Of a stretch of 11,822 nucleotides of DNA, positions 1 through 6,192 are shown in pieces. Each line of letters opens with the position of its first letter. Positions within the stretch are counted from its first letter, which is position 1. The translations under genes and the position numbers were made by a program. Source of the stretch: Sphingomonadaceae bacterium (GTDB lineage: Bacteria; Pseudomonadota; Alphaproteobacteria; Sphingomonadales; Sphingomonadaceae); assembly GCA_014380205.1 (NCBI GenBank), contig JACMKH010000459.1, positions 1 through 11,822 on the forward strand, given 5' to 3'. The notes beneath the pieces were generated by a model. The model was not told the DNA's origin and made no database searches. It saw only the letters and a list, made by a program, of their open reading frames with translations.

Positions 1-2
1 AG

Positions 3-146
3 CGCCTGCTCGGCGGCGACCAGCGCGCGATCGGCGTCGTCGTCTCGGCCGAGGGGCGCGACGGCTCGGACGTGATCGCCGCGTTTCTCGCCGATGCAGG
101 CGGCGTCGAGGCGCTGGTTGACCGCATCCCCGGCATGATGGACTGA
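3..146 (+). CDS. C-terminal end of probable exosortase A with EpsI domain (partial, 5' end outside window)
   Basis: Only the last 47 codons are present, in the frame that opens at base 3 and stops at TGA 144-146. The visible tail reads as a beta strand with VVVSAEGRDGSD, then a helix (VIAAFLAD), then the ending DRIPGMMD. From memory this resembles the end of the EpsI domain that sphingomonad exosortase A (XrtA) proteins carry behind the membrane transpeptidase domain, where an RLL...LSAE...DAF...DRIAG pattern is usual. XrtA cleaves and sorts PEP-CTERM proteins at the inner membrane. The catalytic Cys/Arg/His residues would lie upstream and cannot be checked. The next gene is the XrtA-system amidotransferase, starting 8 bases after this stop, which supports the call. 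It could also be a separate EpsI protein. The identification is tentative. Confidence 0.55.
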   Translation, partial: RLLGGDQRAIGVVVSAEGRDGSDVIAAFLADAGGVEALVDRIPGMMD

Positions 147-154
147 GCCGCGCC

Positions 155-2098
155 ATGTGCGGCATCGCGGGCATCTTTCACCTCGAGACGGCCAAGCCGG
201 TCGATCCCGCGCGCCTCGCCGCGATGACCGGCGCGCTGGCGCATCGCGGCCCCGACGCGGCCGACATGTGGATCGCGCAGGGCATCGGCCTCGGCCAGCG
301 CCGCCTTGCGATCATCGATCTGGAGACCGGCGACCAGCCGATGCAGACCGCCGACGGCAAGCTCGTCGCGATCCAGAACGGCGAAATCTACAATTACCGC
401 GAGCTACGCGCCGAGCTTCAGGGCCTCGGCCATATCTTCCGAACCGCGAGCGACACCGAGGTGATCCTCCACGGCTGGCGGCAATGGGGCCCCGCCTGCG
501 TCGAGCGCTTCCACGGCATGTTTGTCGTCGTTCTCTACGATGTTGACGCCCGCACCCTCTTCCTCGCCCGCGACCGGCTCGGCGTGAAGCCGCTCCATTA
601 TGCCGAGCTTTCGGACGGCAGCCTGATCTTCGCTTCCGAATTGAAGGGCCTGCTCGCCCACCCGCTGCTCCGCGTCGAGCCGAGCCTCCAGGCGGTCGAG
701 GACTATCTCGCCTTCGGCTATGTCCCCGACGACGCCTGCATCGTCGGCGGCGTCAACAAGCTCCCCGCCGGGCATTTCATCCTTGCCGAGCAAGGTAAGC
801 AGCTTCCCGCGCCTCGCCAATATTGGGACGTCGCCTTCGCGCCCGTTGCCGCCAGCGAAGCTGCGCTCGAGGAGGAGCTGGTGTCGCTGATGCGCGACGC
901 GGTGCGCTCGCGGATGATCGCGGACGTGCCGCTCGGCGCCTTCCTCTCGGGCGGGGTCGACAGCTCGTCGGTGGTCGCGCTGATGGCCGAGGCGAGCCGG
1001 GGCGCGGTGGAGACCAGCTCGATCGGCTTCGACGAGCCCGATCACGACGAGACGCGGCACGCCGAGCTGGTCTCGAAGCGCTTCGCGACCAACCACCGCT
1101 CGCGCATCGTCGCCGCCGAGGATTTCGGGCTGATCGACACGCTCGTCGCCGCCTTCGACGAGCCCTTCGCCGACGCGAGCGCGCTGCCGACCTATCGCGT
1201 CTCCGAGCTCGCGCGCGAGAAGGTCACGGTCGCGCTTTCGGGCGACGGGGCGGACGAGTGCTTCGCGGGCTACCGCCGCTTGATCTACCACGCAGCCGAG
1301 GAGCGGTTGCGTGGCGCGCTGCCGTCGGGCCTGCGCCGCGCCGTCTACGGCGGGCTCGGCGCGATCTACCCCAAGCTTGATCGCGCGCCCCAATATCTGC
1401 GCGCAAAATCGACGCTGCAAAATCTCGCGCTCTCCTCGGGCGAGGCATACGCTCGCTCGGTCGGCGTCACCCCCGAGGAGACGCGCCACGCGCTCTACGC
1501 CCCCGATTTCGCGCGCTCGCTCGGCGGCCACCGCGCCGAGGACCGCTACGTCCGCGCGATCGAGACCGCTCCCGCCGACGACGGCCTCTCAGCCGCGCAA
1601 TATGCCGATCTCAAAATCTGGCTCCCCGGCGACATCCTCACCAAGGTCGATCGCGCGAGCATGGCGGTGAGCCTCGAAGCGCGCGAGCCGCTGCTCGATC
1701 ACCGCCTCGTCGAGTTCGCCGCGCGGTTGCCGCGCCGGATGAAGGTGCGCGGCGGCGAGGGCAAATGGCTCTTGAAGCGCGCGATGCGCCGCTACCTCCC
1801 CGACGAGATTCTCCACCGCCGCAAGATGGGCTTCGTCACCCCGATCGGCGCCTGGTTCCGGGGGCCCCTCGCGCACGAGGCCGACGCGATCGCCTCGGGC
1901 TCGGCGCTGACGCGGACCGAATGGTTCGACCGGGCCGCGCTCGCCCGCGTCGCGTCCGAGCACAAATCGGGCAAGCGCGACCACGGCCGCCTGCTCTGGC
2001 AGCTGCTCATGCTCGACCGCTCACTGGCGCGCGTGTTCGGCCTCGGCGCTAGCGCGGCTCCGCCGCAACCTTCTCGGGCAGCGGAAACAGTGTCGTGA
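155..2098 (+). CDS. XrtA/PEP-CTERM system amidotransferase (asparagine synthase family)
   Basis: Glutamine-dependent amidotransferase of 647 aa. An N-terminal class II glutaminase domain begins with the catalytic Cys directly after the initiator Met (MCGIAGIF), followed by AHRGPDA near residue 30, NGEIYNYREL near 75 and RDRLGVKPL near 145. The asparagine-synthase domain (about residues 240-620) has the ATP pyrophosphatase loop SGGVDSSS from residue 265, then LSGDGADECFAGY and the C-terminal KVDRASMAVSLEAREPLLDH. The family transfers glutamine-derived ammonia to an adenylated acceptor. The DYLAFGYVPDD segment and overall length fit the exosortase-A-associated amidotransferase type found in exopolysaccharide clusters better than housekeeping AsnB. 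The acceptor for this subfamily is not known. The ATG at 155 is fixed by the need for Cys2; no strong Shine-Dalgarno is visible, so it is probably translated with the upstream gene. The last 50 bases overlap the HxlR gene on the other strand. Confidence 0.9.
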   Translation: MCGIAGIFHLETAKPVDPARLAAMTGALAHRGPDAADMWIAQGIGLGQRRLAIIDLETGDQPMQTADGKLVAIQNGEIYNYRELRAELQGLGHIFRTASDTEVILHGWRQWGPACVERFHGMFVVVLYDVDARTLFLARDRLGVKPLHYAELSDGSLIFASELKGLLAHPLLRVEPSLQAVEDYLAFGYVPDDACIVGGVNKLPAGHFILAEQGKQLPAPRQYWDVAFAPVAASEAALEEELVSLMRDAVRSRMIADVPLGAFLSGGVDSSSVVALMAEASRGAVETSSIGFDEPDHDETRHAELVSKRFATNHRSRIVAAEDFGLIDTLVAAFDEPFADASALPTYRVSELAREKVTVALSGDGADECFAGYRRLIYHAAEERLRGALPSGLRRAVYGGLGAIYPKLDRAPQYLRAKSTLQNLALSSGEAYARSVGVTPEETRHALYAPDFARSLGGHRAEDRYVRAIETAPADDGLSAAQYADLKIWLPGDILTKVDRASMAVSLEAREPLLDHRLVEFAARLPRRMKVRGGEGKWLLKRAMRRYLPDEILHRRKMGFVTPIGAWFRGPLAHEADAIASGSALTRTEWFDRAALARVASEHKSGKRDHGRLLWQLLMLDRSLARVFGLGASAAPPQPSRAAETVS

Positions 2099-2747
2099 AG
2101 CGTTCGGCGAGCGCGCGGTCGCCTTCGACCGTCAGCGCCGGCGCGAGCAACTCGAACGGCTGACGGCCGTAGACCGCAGCGGCCAGCGCCAGCGGTGAGC
2201 CGGTAAAGATCACGTCGGCGCCCTCCACCTCGCCGCGGCCGACGCGGAAGACGCCTCTTTCTATCTTCCCCCGAAAACTCTCGGTGCCCAAGCGGAAGCC
2301 GATGTCCGCGCGCAACCCCTTCGCGCGCTCCGCGTCGAACATGGTGCGGAAGCTGAGCATGATCGAGGTGGCGCTGATCGGCAGCGTCGGGTCGTGCGCG
2401 GGCGATCTCGCGGCCCATTTGCCGAGCGACTGGACGATCGGCTCGGCCTCATAGCCCCATTCGGTGAGCTCATAGACCTGCGCCGAAGCGGGCGGGGGGA
2501 GTCGCCGTCTAACGAGCAGCCCCGATTGCTCGAGGCTCTCCAGCCGCTGGGTGAGCGTGTTGGCGCTGATTCCGGGCAGGTCGCCCCGAAGATCGCCGAA
2601 TCGCTTGGGCCCAAGCATGAGTTCGCGCATCACGAGTAGCGCCCAGCGCTCGCCGACCAGATCGAGCGCATGCGCAGTGCCGCAGGCGTCGTCATAACGC
2701 CGTTTTACACCGGCTCGCGGCACATCTGTTATTTTTCTTAACTTCAC
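2049..2747 (-). CDS. HxlR-family transcriptional regulator with C-terminal SCP2-like domain
   Basis: DNA-binding regulator of up to 232 aa. The N-terminal winged helix (about residues 18-115) has the HxlR signature: Asp-Asp-Ala-Cys22, ALDLVGERWALLVMREL, a recognition region GISANTLTQRLESLEQSGL, and a wing ending VYELTEWG. Residues from about 125 to 225 (FRTMFDAERAKGL to GDRALAERF) resemble the SCP2 sterol-carrier fold, a hydrophobic ligand-binding module seen in some HxlR proteins. Cys22 is the only cysteine and sits where YodB and HypR keep their redox-sensing cysteine. The longest start is GTG at 2747, but codons 2-7 (AAG TTA AGA AAA ATA ACA) are AT-rich and unlike the rest of the gene, and a promoter would place the transcript start near 2747. 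The GTG at 2723 (224 aa) is therefore a serious alternative. The gene diverges from the ten-gene operon and is its likely regulator (inference). Its 3' end overlaps the amidotransferase. Confidence 0.92.
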   Translation of the reverse strand: MKLRKITDVPRAGVKRRYDDACGTAHALDLVGERWALLVMRELMLGPKRFGDLRGDLPGISANTLTQRLESLEQSGLLVRRRLPPPASAQVYELTEWGYEAEPIVQSLGKWAARSPAHDPTLPISATSIMLSFRTMFDAERAKGLRADIGFRLGTESFRGKIERGVFRVGRGEVEGADVIFTGSPLALAAAVYGRQPFELLAPALTVEGDRALAERFTTLFPLPEKVAAEPR

Positions 2748-2810
2748 AGTTGCATTATATAACTCGAACGGGCATCAGCGTCAAACAGTGATTCGCGAAG
2801 GGAGCGTGGA
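2748..2810. promoter_or_regulatory. Divergent intergenic control region (regulator / ten-gene operon)
   Basis: This 63-bp gap separates the HxlR gene from the operon. It contains the palindrome TTATATAA (2755-2762) and a short inverted repeat AGTT-N9-AACT (2748-2764). HxlR proteins usually bind imperfect palindromes in such gaps, so the regulator's operator is probably here, overlapping its own -10 box. On the plus strand the palindrome offers a -10-like TATAAC (2758-2763), but no good -35 lies at the right distance (TTCTTA at 2735-2740 is poor). The operon promoter is therefore weak, activator-dependent or unrecognised. The operon's first ribosome binding site, AAGGGAG (2798-2804), closes the region. 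Confidence 0.45.
2754..2784 (-). promoter_or_regulatory. Sigma-70-like promoter of the HxlR regulator
   Basis: Read on the minus strand, a -35 like TTGACG (bases 2779-2784) is followed either by TATATA (2756-2761, spacer 17) or by the perfect TATAAT (2754-2759, spacer 19). Either -10 places transcription start at about 2746-2750, at or next to the furthest-upstream GTG (2747). This is the most AT-rich stretch in a GC-rich window. The call rests on box matching only. Confidence 0.6.
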
Positions 2811-3527
2811 ATGGCCGATATCGACGAAGCGACGCGCCCCGCCGTGCGGGCGTCGATGCCGGAAACGACGGAGCTGAAGCTCTACGCGCACCCCTTCTCG
2901 TCCTACTGTCAGAAGGCGCTGATCGCGCTCTACGAGAACGAAACGCGCTTCGAGCTTCGCATGCTTGACCCCGAAAATCCCGAGACCATGGCGGAGCTCG
3001 AGGCGGTCTGGCCGTTCAGAAAATTCCCGGTGCTGATCGATGGCGAACGCACGATCGCCGAGGCGAGCATCATCGTCGAGCATCTTATGCTCCATCATCC
3101 CGGCCCGGTGCGGCTGATCCCCGAGGACCCGCGCGCCGCGCTCGACGTGCGCTTCATGGACCGATTCTTCGATAATTATGTCGCGACGCCGCAGATGAAG
3201 ATCATCTTCGACGCGATGCGCGAGGAGGCGAACCGCGACGCGCAGGTGGTCGCCGAGGCGCGGGCGATGCTCGAGATTGCCTATCGGTGGCTCGACGCAC
3301 GGATGGCGGGGCGCGAATGGGCGTGCGGAGACGAGTTCACCCTTGCCGACTGCGCCGCTGGCCCCTTCCTGTTCTACGCCGACTGGACGCATCCGATCGA
3401 TGAAGAGTTCGCCAATGTGAAGGCCTATCGAGCGCGCCTGCTCGCGCGCCCCTCTTTCGCGCGCGCGGTCGACGAGGCGCGGCCCTATCGCAAATTCTTC
3501 CCGCTCGGCGCGCCCGATCGCGATTGA
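2811..3527 (+). CDS. Glutathione S-transferase family protein (first gene of operon)
   Basis: Cytosolic GST of 238 aa. The N-terminal thioredoxin-like domain (about residues 22-100) starts LKLYAHPFSSYCQKALIALYE, with Ser30/Ser31 and Cys33 where GSTs place the glutathione-activating residue. It carries the cis-proline segment FRKFPVLIDG and the glutathione gamma-glutamyl contact EASIIVEHL. The all-alpha C-terminal domain contains the conserved FTLADCAAGPFLFY motif (N-capping box). Family members conjugate glutathione to electrophiles or act as thiol reductases or isomerases; the substrate cannot be read from sequence. ATG 2811 has a good AAGGGAG site 6 bases upstream. The ATG at 2856 (Met16) would give a more typical N-terminus, but it lacks such a site, so the longer form is preferred. 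It opens the plus-strand run diverging from the HxlR regulator. Confidence 0.9.
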   Translation: MADIDEATRPAVRASMPETTELKLYAHPFSSYCQKALIALYENETRFELRMLDPENPETMAELEAVWPFRKFPVLIDGERTIAEASIIVEHLMLHHPGPVRLIPEDPRAALDVRFMDRFFDNYVATPQMKIIFDAMREEANRDAQVVAEARAMLEIAYRWLDARMAGREWACGDEFTLADCAAGPFLFYADWTHPIDEEFANVKAYRARLLARPSFARAVDEARPYRKFFPLGAPDRD

Positions 3528-3540
3528 AAAGGACATAGCG

Positions 3541-4275
3541 ATGAACGACACCGCCACATTGGACCGCTCGGAGACGCTCAAGCCCGCGCGCGATCTCGCC
3601 GAGGCGAGCAAGATGCGTCAGCCGGGCGAGAGCGCCGGCTATCGCGCCGCGCGGATGGATCTGCTTGCCGAGGAGATCGAGCTGCGCCGCCAAATTCAGC
3701 GTGTGGCCGAGCAGCGCCGCGCGCTCCCGCCGGGCCCTGTCGCGAAAGACTATCGCTTCCTCAATGCCGAGGGAAATGAGGTTGGCCTAGTCGACTTGTT
3801 TGGCGAGCACGACACGCTCTTCACCTATTTCTGGATGTATGGCCCTGAACGCGAGCGGGCGTGCCCGATGTGCACCTCGTTCGTCGGCTCGCTCGACATT
3901 CCCGCGCCCGACATCGAGCAGCGCATGGCGCTCGCGATCCTCGGCCGCTCGCCGGTCGAGCGCCAGCTGGCCTTTGCGCGTAAGCGCGGGTGGAGCCACC
4001 TCAAATTCTATCAGACCGTCGGCGAAGACTTCACGCGCGACTATCATGGACTGGTCGACGGCGAGGAGTGGCCGATCGTCGCGGTGTGGAAACGCGAGGG
4101 CGACAAGGTCCCCCTGTTCTGGGCGGCCGAAGGCGGCTCCGAGACCGCCGATCCGGGCTTTGACCCGCACCTCGCCCCCGATCCGACGCCGCTGTGGAAT
4201 ATTCTCGACTGGACGCCGGGCGGGCGCGGAACCGACTGGTATCCCAAGCTCGATTACGGCGCCCAGGCGTCTTGA
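3541..4275 (+). CDS. DUF899 family thioredoxin-fold protein
   Basis: A 244-aa protein recognised as the DUF899 family, a thioredoxin-like group distantly related to AhpC/TSA peroxiredoxins. Visible hallmarks are KDYRFLNAEGNEVGLVDLF, the core FTYFWMYGPERERACPMCTSFV with the CxxC-like pair Cys108/Cys111, then a conserved RGWSHLKFYQT and the C-terminal WNILDWTPGGRG. The N-terminal 60 residues are charged and probably helical (EEIELRRQIQRVAEQRR). No enzymatic reaction is established for the family. The Cys pair and fold suggest thiol redox chemistry, which is inference. The gene starts 13 bases after the GST stop with an AAAAGGA site, so the two are very likely cotranscribed. Confidence 0.92.
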   Translation: MNDTATLDRSETLKPARDLAEASKMRQPGESAGYRAARMDLLAEEIELRRQIQRVAEQRRALPPGPVAKDYRFLNAEGNEVGLVDLFGEHDTLFTYFWMYGPERERACPMCTSFVGSLDIPAPDIEQRMALAILGRSPVERQLAFARKRGWSHLKFYQTVGEDFTRDYHGLVDGEEWPIVAVWKREGDKVPLFWAAEGGSETADPGFDPHLAPDPTPLWNILDWTPGGRGTDWYPKLDYGAQAS

Positions 4276-4299
4276 GCCCGCACGCATAGGATAGAGACC

Positions 4300-4731
4300 A
4301 TGCCCAAGATGATTTTCGTCAACCTGCCGGTGGCCGATCTCGCCAAATCGACGACATTCTATGAAGCGATCGGCGCCGCGAAGAACCCCGCTTTCAGCGA
4401 CGAAACGGCGTCGTGCATGGTCTTCTCGGAGACGATCTTCGCGATGCTGCTGACCCACGACAAATATCGCGAGTTCACCACCAAGAAGATCGCCGACGCG
4501 CGCGAGGTGAGCGAGGTGCTGATCTGCGTTTCGGCCGACCGCCGCGAGGATGTCGATGCGCTGGTAAAGCGGGCCGGCGATGCGGGCGGCACGCTCGATC
4601 CGACGCCGACACAGGATTTCGGCGTGATGTACGGCCGCAGCTTCGAGGATCCCGACGGCCACATCTGGGAAGTGATGTGGATGGATGCCGCCGCCGCCGA
4701 GCGGGGCGCGAGCGCGCTTGAGGAGGCCTGA
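4300..4731 (+). CDS. VOC family protein (glyoxalase / bleomycin-resistance type)
   Basis: A 143-aa single-chain VOC protein with two beta-alpha-beta-beta-beta modules. The first opens MIFVNLPVADLAKSTTFYEAIG and reaches FAMLLTHDKYREF. The second has VLICVSADRREDVDALVKRAGDAGG and ends in the family signature SFEDPDGHIWEVMWMD. Candidate metal ligands are the His in LLTHDKY and the Glu in HIWEV. VOC proteins include glyoxalase I, fosfomycin-thiol transferases, extradiol dioxygenases and binding proteins; which activity applies here cannot be told. It lies 24 bases after the DUF899 gene and 1 base before the next ORF, in the middle of the operon. It is one of four VOC-fold genes in the run. Confidence 0.9.
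   Translation: MPKMIFVNLPVADLAKSTTFYEAIGAAKNPAFSDETASCMVFSETIFAMLLTHDKYREFTTKKIADAREVSEVLICVSADRREDVDALVKRAGDAGGTLDPTPTQDFGVMYGRSFEDPDGHIWEVMWMDAAAAERGASALEEA
4721..4726 (+). promoter_or_regulatory. Consensus Shine-Dalgarno that decides the start at 4733
   Basis: A perfect AGGAGG inside the 3' end of the VOC gene, 6 bases before ATG 4733. The reading frame is open further upstream (to 4685), so this site, together with the TGA-C-ATG junction, fixes the start of the small gene that follows. Confidence 0.75.
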
Positions 4732-4732
4732 C

Positions 4733-5029
4733 ATGACCAAGGTGGTCGTTCAAAATATTATGAGCCCCGGTTCGGTAACGAACCTCGACGCCGGTAAATA
4801 CGAGGCGATGAAGCAGGCTGTGCTCAAGGTCTTGCCCGCCGCCGCGCCGGGCATCACCGTCGCCGAAATGCAGCGCGGCGTGCTTGCGCACTTGCCCGAC
4901 AGCCTGTTCCCGGACGGCGCGAAGGCCGGCTGGTGGGGCAAGGCCGTCCAGCTCGATCTCGAAGCCAAGGGCGTCATCGCGCGCGAGAAGACCAAGCCGC
5001 TGCGGTTGCACCGGGTCGGAGCGAGCTGA
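4733..5029 (+). CDS. Small conserved protein, DUF6958-like
   Basis: A 98-aa soluble protein with no signal peptide or membrane segment. It begins MTKVVVQNIMSPGSVTNLDA and has KYEAMKQAVLKVLP, a central PGITVAEMQRGVLAHLP, then AGWWGKAVQLDLEAKGVIARE and the basic end KPLRLHRV. I recall this pattern as the DUF6958 family, whose function is unknown. The helix-loop-helix followed by a WW...LEAKGVI segment looks like a small winged-helix-type fold (inference from pattern only), which could mean nucleic-acid or protein binding. It starts one base after the VOC stop, so the two are translationally coupled. The family name is from memory and should be confirmed by profile search. Confidence 0.85.
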   Translation: MTKVVVQNIMSPGSVTNLDAGKYEAMKQAVLKVLPAAAPGITVAEMQRGVLAHLPDSLFPDGAKAGWWGKAVQLDLEAKGVIAREKTKPLRLHRVGAS

Positions 5030-5054
5030 CCGGCGCGCGCAGGCATCGTCAGAA

Positions 5055-5066
5055 GAGGAGGAGAGG
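5055..5066 (+). promoter_or_regulatory. Strong ribosome binding site deciding the start at 5071
   Basis: Purine run GAGGAGGAGAGG ending 4 bases before ATG 5071. The frame is open back to 4933, overlapping the DUF6958-like gene, but this site and the homology start (residue 14 onward, VTPHLTIG) set translation at 5071. Confidence 0.7.
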
Positions 5067-5070
5067 AAAA

Positions 5071-5499
5071 ATGGAACGCAATCCCGATCAGGGGCCCAAT
5101 GATGGCGTCACCCCGCATCTCACCATCGGCGACAAGCGCGCCGGCGAGGCGATCGACTTCTACAAGCGCGCTTTCGGCGCCGAGGAGGCGATGCCCGCGC
5201 ACATGGCCGACGACGGCGAGCGTATCATGCACGCGCATCTGAGGATCAACGGCGGCTCGGTGATGCTCAACGACGATTTTCCCGAATATGGCGGCGCGGC
5301 GGGCGCCCCCGCGGCGGTAACCTTGCACCTCCAGGTAGACGACGCCGACCGCTGGTTCGAGCGCGCGACGGGGGCGGGCGCGGAAGTATCGATGCCGATC
5401 GACGACATGTTCTGGGGCGACCGCTACGGCCAGGTGAAGGATCCGTTCGGGCACAGCTGGTCGATCGGCGCGCCGGTCAAGCAAGGCGACGCCGCGTGA
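5071..5499 (+). CDS. VOC family protein, PhnB-like
   Basis: A 142-aa protein of the PhnB-like VOC subgroup. It shows VTPHLTIGDKRAGEAIDFYKRAFGAEE, then IMHAHLRINGGSVMLNDDFPEY, the second half VTLHLQVDDADRWFERATGAGAEV, and the usual end WGDRYGQVKDPFGHSWSIGA. The GDRYG...DPFGH..S.G ending is typical of PhnB/YycE-type proteins. Despite the name there is no good evidence that this subgroup works in phosphonate breakdown, and no phosphonate genes are nearby. Candidate metal ligands are the His in IMHAHL and the His in FGHSW; the Glu usual in metal-binding VOC enzymes is replaced near the end (HSWSI), so metal dependence is uncertain. Its stop overlaps the next gene's start by four bases (GTGA). Confidence 0.88.
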   Translation: MERNPDQGPNDGVTPHLTIGDKRAGEAIDFYKRAFGAEEAMPAHMADDGERIMHAHLRINGGSVMLNDDFPEYGGAAGAPAAVTLHLQVDDADRWFERATGAGAEVSMPIDDMFWGDRYGQVKDPFGHSWSIGAPVKQGDAA

Positions 5500-6152
5500 G
5501 CGCCCCTGTCATCACCGCCTTTCGCCAGGTCCCCGGCTTCGCCAAGGGCCTGGTCCGCGATGTCCGCGCGCGCTGGGCGTTCGAGGAGGTCGGCCAGCCC
5601 TATGAGGTTCGGCTGCTCGAGCATCCCGAGATCAAGACACAAGAGCATCGCGCTCTTCAGCCGTTCGGCCAACTGCCTACCTATTCGGACGATGAGGTCG
5701 AGCTGTTCGAATCGGGCGCGATCGCGCTGCGCATTGCCGAGCGCGGCGAGGGGCTGCTGCCGGCCGACGAAGCAGGCAGGGCGCGCGCCACCCAGTGGCT
5801 GATCGCCGCGCTCAATTCGGTCGAGCCGATGATCTTCGACCTGATCGCGGTCGATGTCTTCAACAAGGACGAGGAATGGGCGAAGCTCCGCCGTCCCAGC
5901 GCGGTTGAGGCGCTGCGAACCCGTCTCGGCGATCTGTCGAAGGCGCTCGGCGGCAGCGAATGGCTCGACGGGGATTTCACCGTTGCCGACCTGATCATGG
6001 TCGCGGTGCTGCGCCAGCTGCGCCACACCGATCTCGTCGCCGAACATCCCAATCTCGCCGCCTATGTCGCGCGCGGCGAGGCGCGGCCCGCGTTCCAGAA
6101 GGCGCTCGCCGACCATATGGCGGCGTTCGCCGAAGAAGCGGTTCCCGCCTGA
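5496..6152 (+). CDS. Glutathione S-transferase family protein (second)
   Basis: A 218-aa GST-fold protein unlike the first GST in sequence. The N-terminal domain reads ITAFRQVPGFAKGLVRDVRARWAFEEVG, then YEVRLLEHPEIK, the cis-Pro region PFGQLPTYSDDEVELFESGAIALRIAE (Glu-Ser being the glutathione contact). The helical C-terminal domain carries LDGDFTVADLIMVAVL with the conserved Thr/Asp capping box. No clear catalytic Ser, Tyr or Cys is seen at the start of helix 1, where an Arg-rich segment sits, so it may use another residue or be a non-classical GST. It begins with GTG overlapping the upstream TGA (GTGA), implying coupled translation. Substrate unknown. Confidence 0.88.
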   Translation: MSAPVITAFRQVPGFAKGLVRDVRARWAFEEVGQPYEVRLLEHPEIKTQEHRALQPFGQLPTYSDDEVELFESGAIALRIAERGEGLLPADEAGRARATQWLIAALNSVEPMIFDLIAVDVFNKDEEWAKLRRPSAVEALRTRLGDLSKALGGSEWLDGDFTVADLIMVAVLRQLRHTDLVAEHPNLAAYVARGEARPAFQKALADHMAAFAEEAVPA

Positions 6153-6178
6153 CGATCGCGCGCTACCGCCACAACACG

Positions 6179-6185
6179 AAAGGAG
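6179..6185 (+). promoter_or_regulatory. Ribosome binding site deciding the start at 6193
   Basis: AAAGGAG ends 7 bases before ATG 6193. The frame stays open upstream to 6064 through the preceding GST gene; this site and the DUF1428 homology, which begins at the next codon, fix the start. Confidence 0.7.
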
Positions 6186-6192
6186 AAGAGCA

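Noticed and set aside
404..1531. Long minus-strand open frame (375 codons) opposite the amidotransferase
   Set aside because: Antisense shadow caused by strong third-position G/C bias; composition is Arg/Ala/Gly-rich with no recognisable motif, while the plus strand carries a clear two-domain enzyme.
155..2098. Housekeeping asparagine synthetase AsnB
   Set aside because: Domains are shared, but the AFGYVPDD segment, length and upstream EpsI-like gene fit the exosortase-associated amidotransferase better.
3787..4740. Minus-strand open frame of 317 codons across the DUF899 and VOC genes
   Set aside because: It spans two well-supported plus-strand genes and their junction, has low-complexity composition and no family signature.
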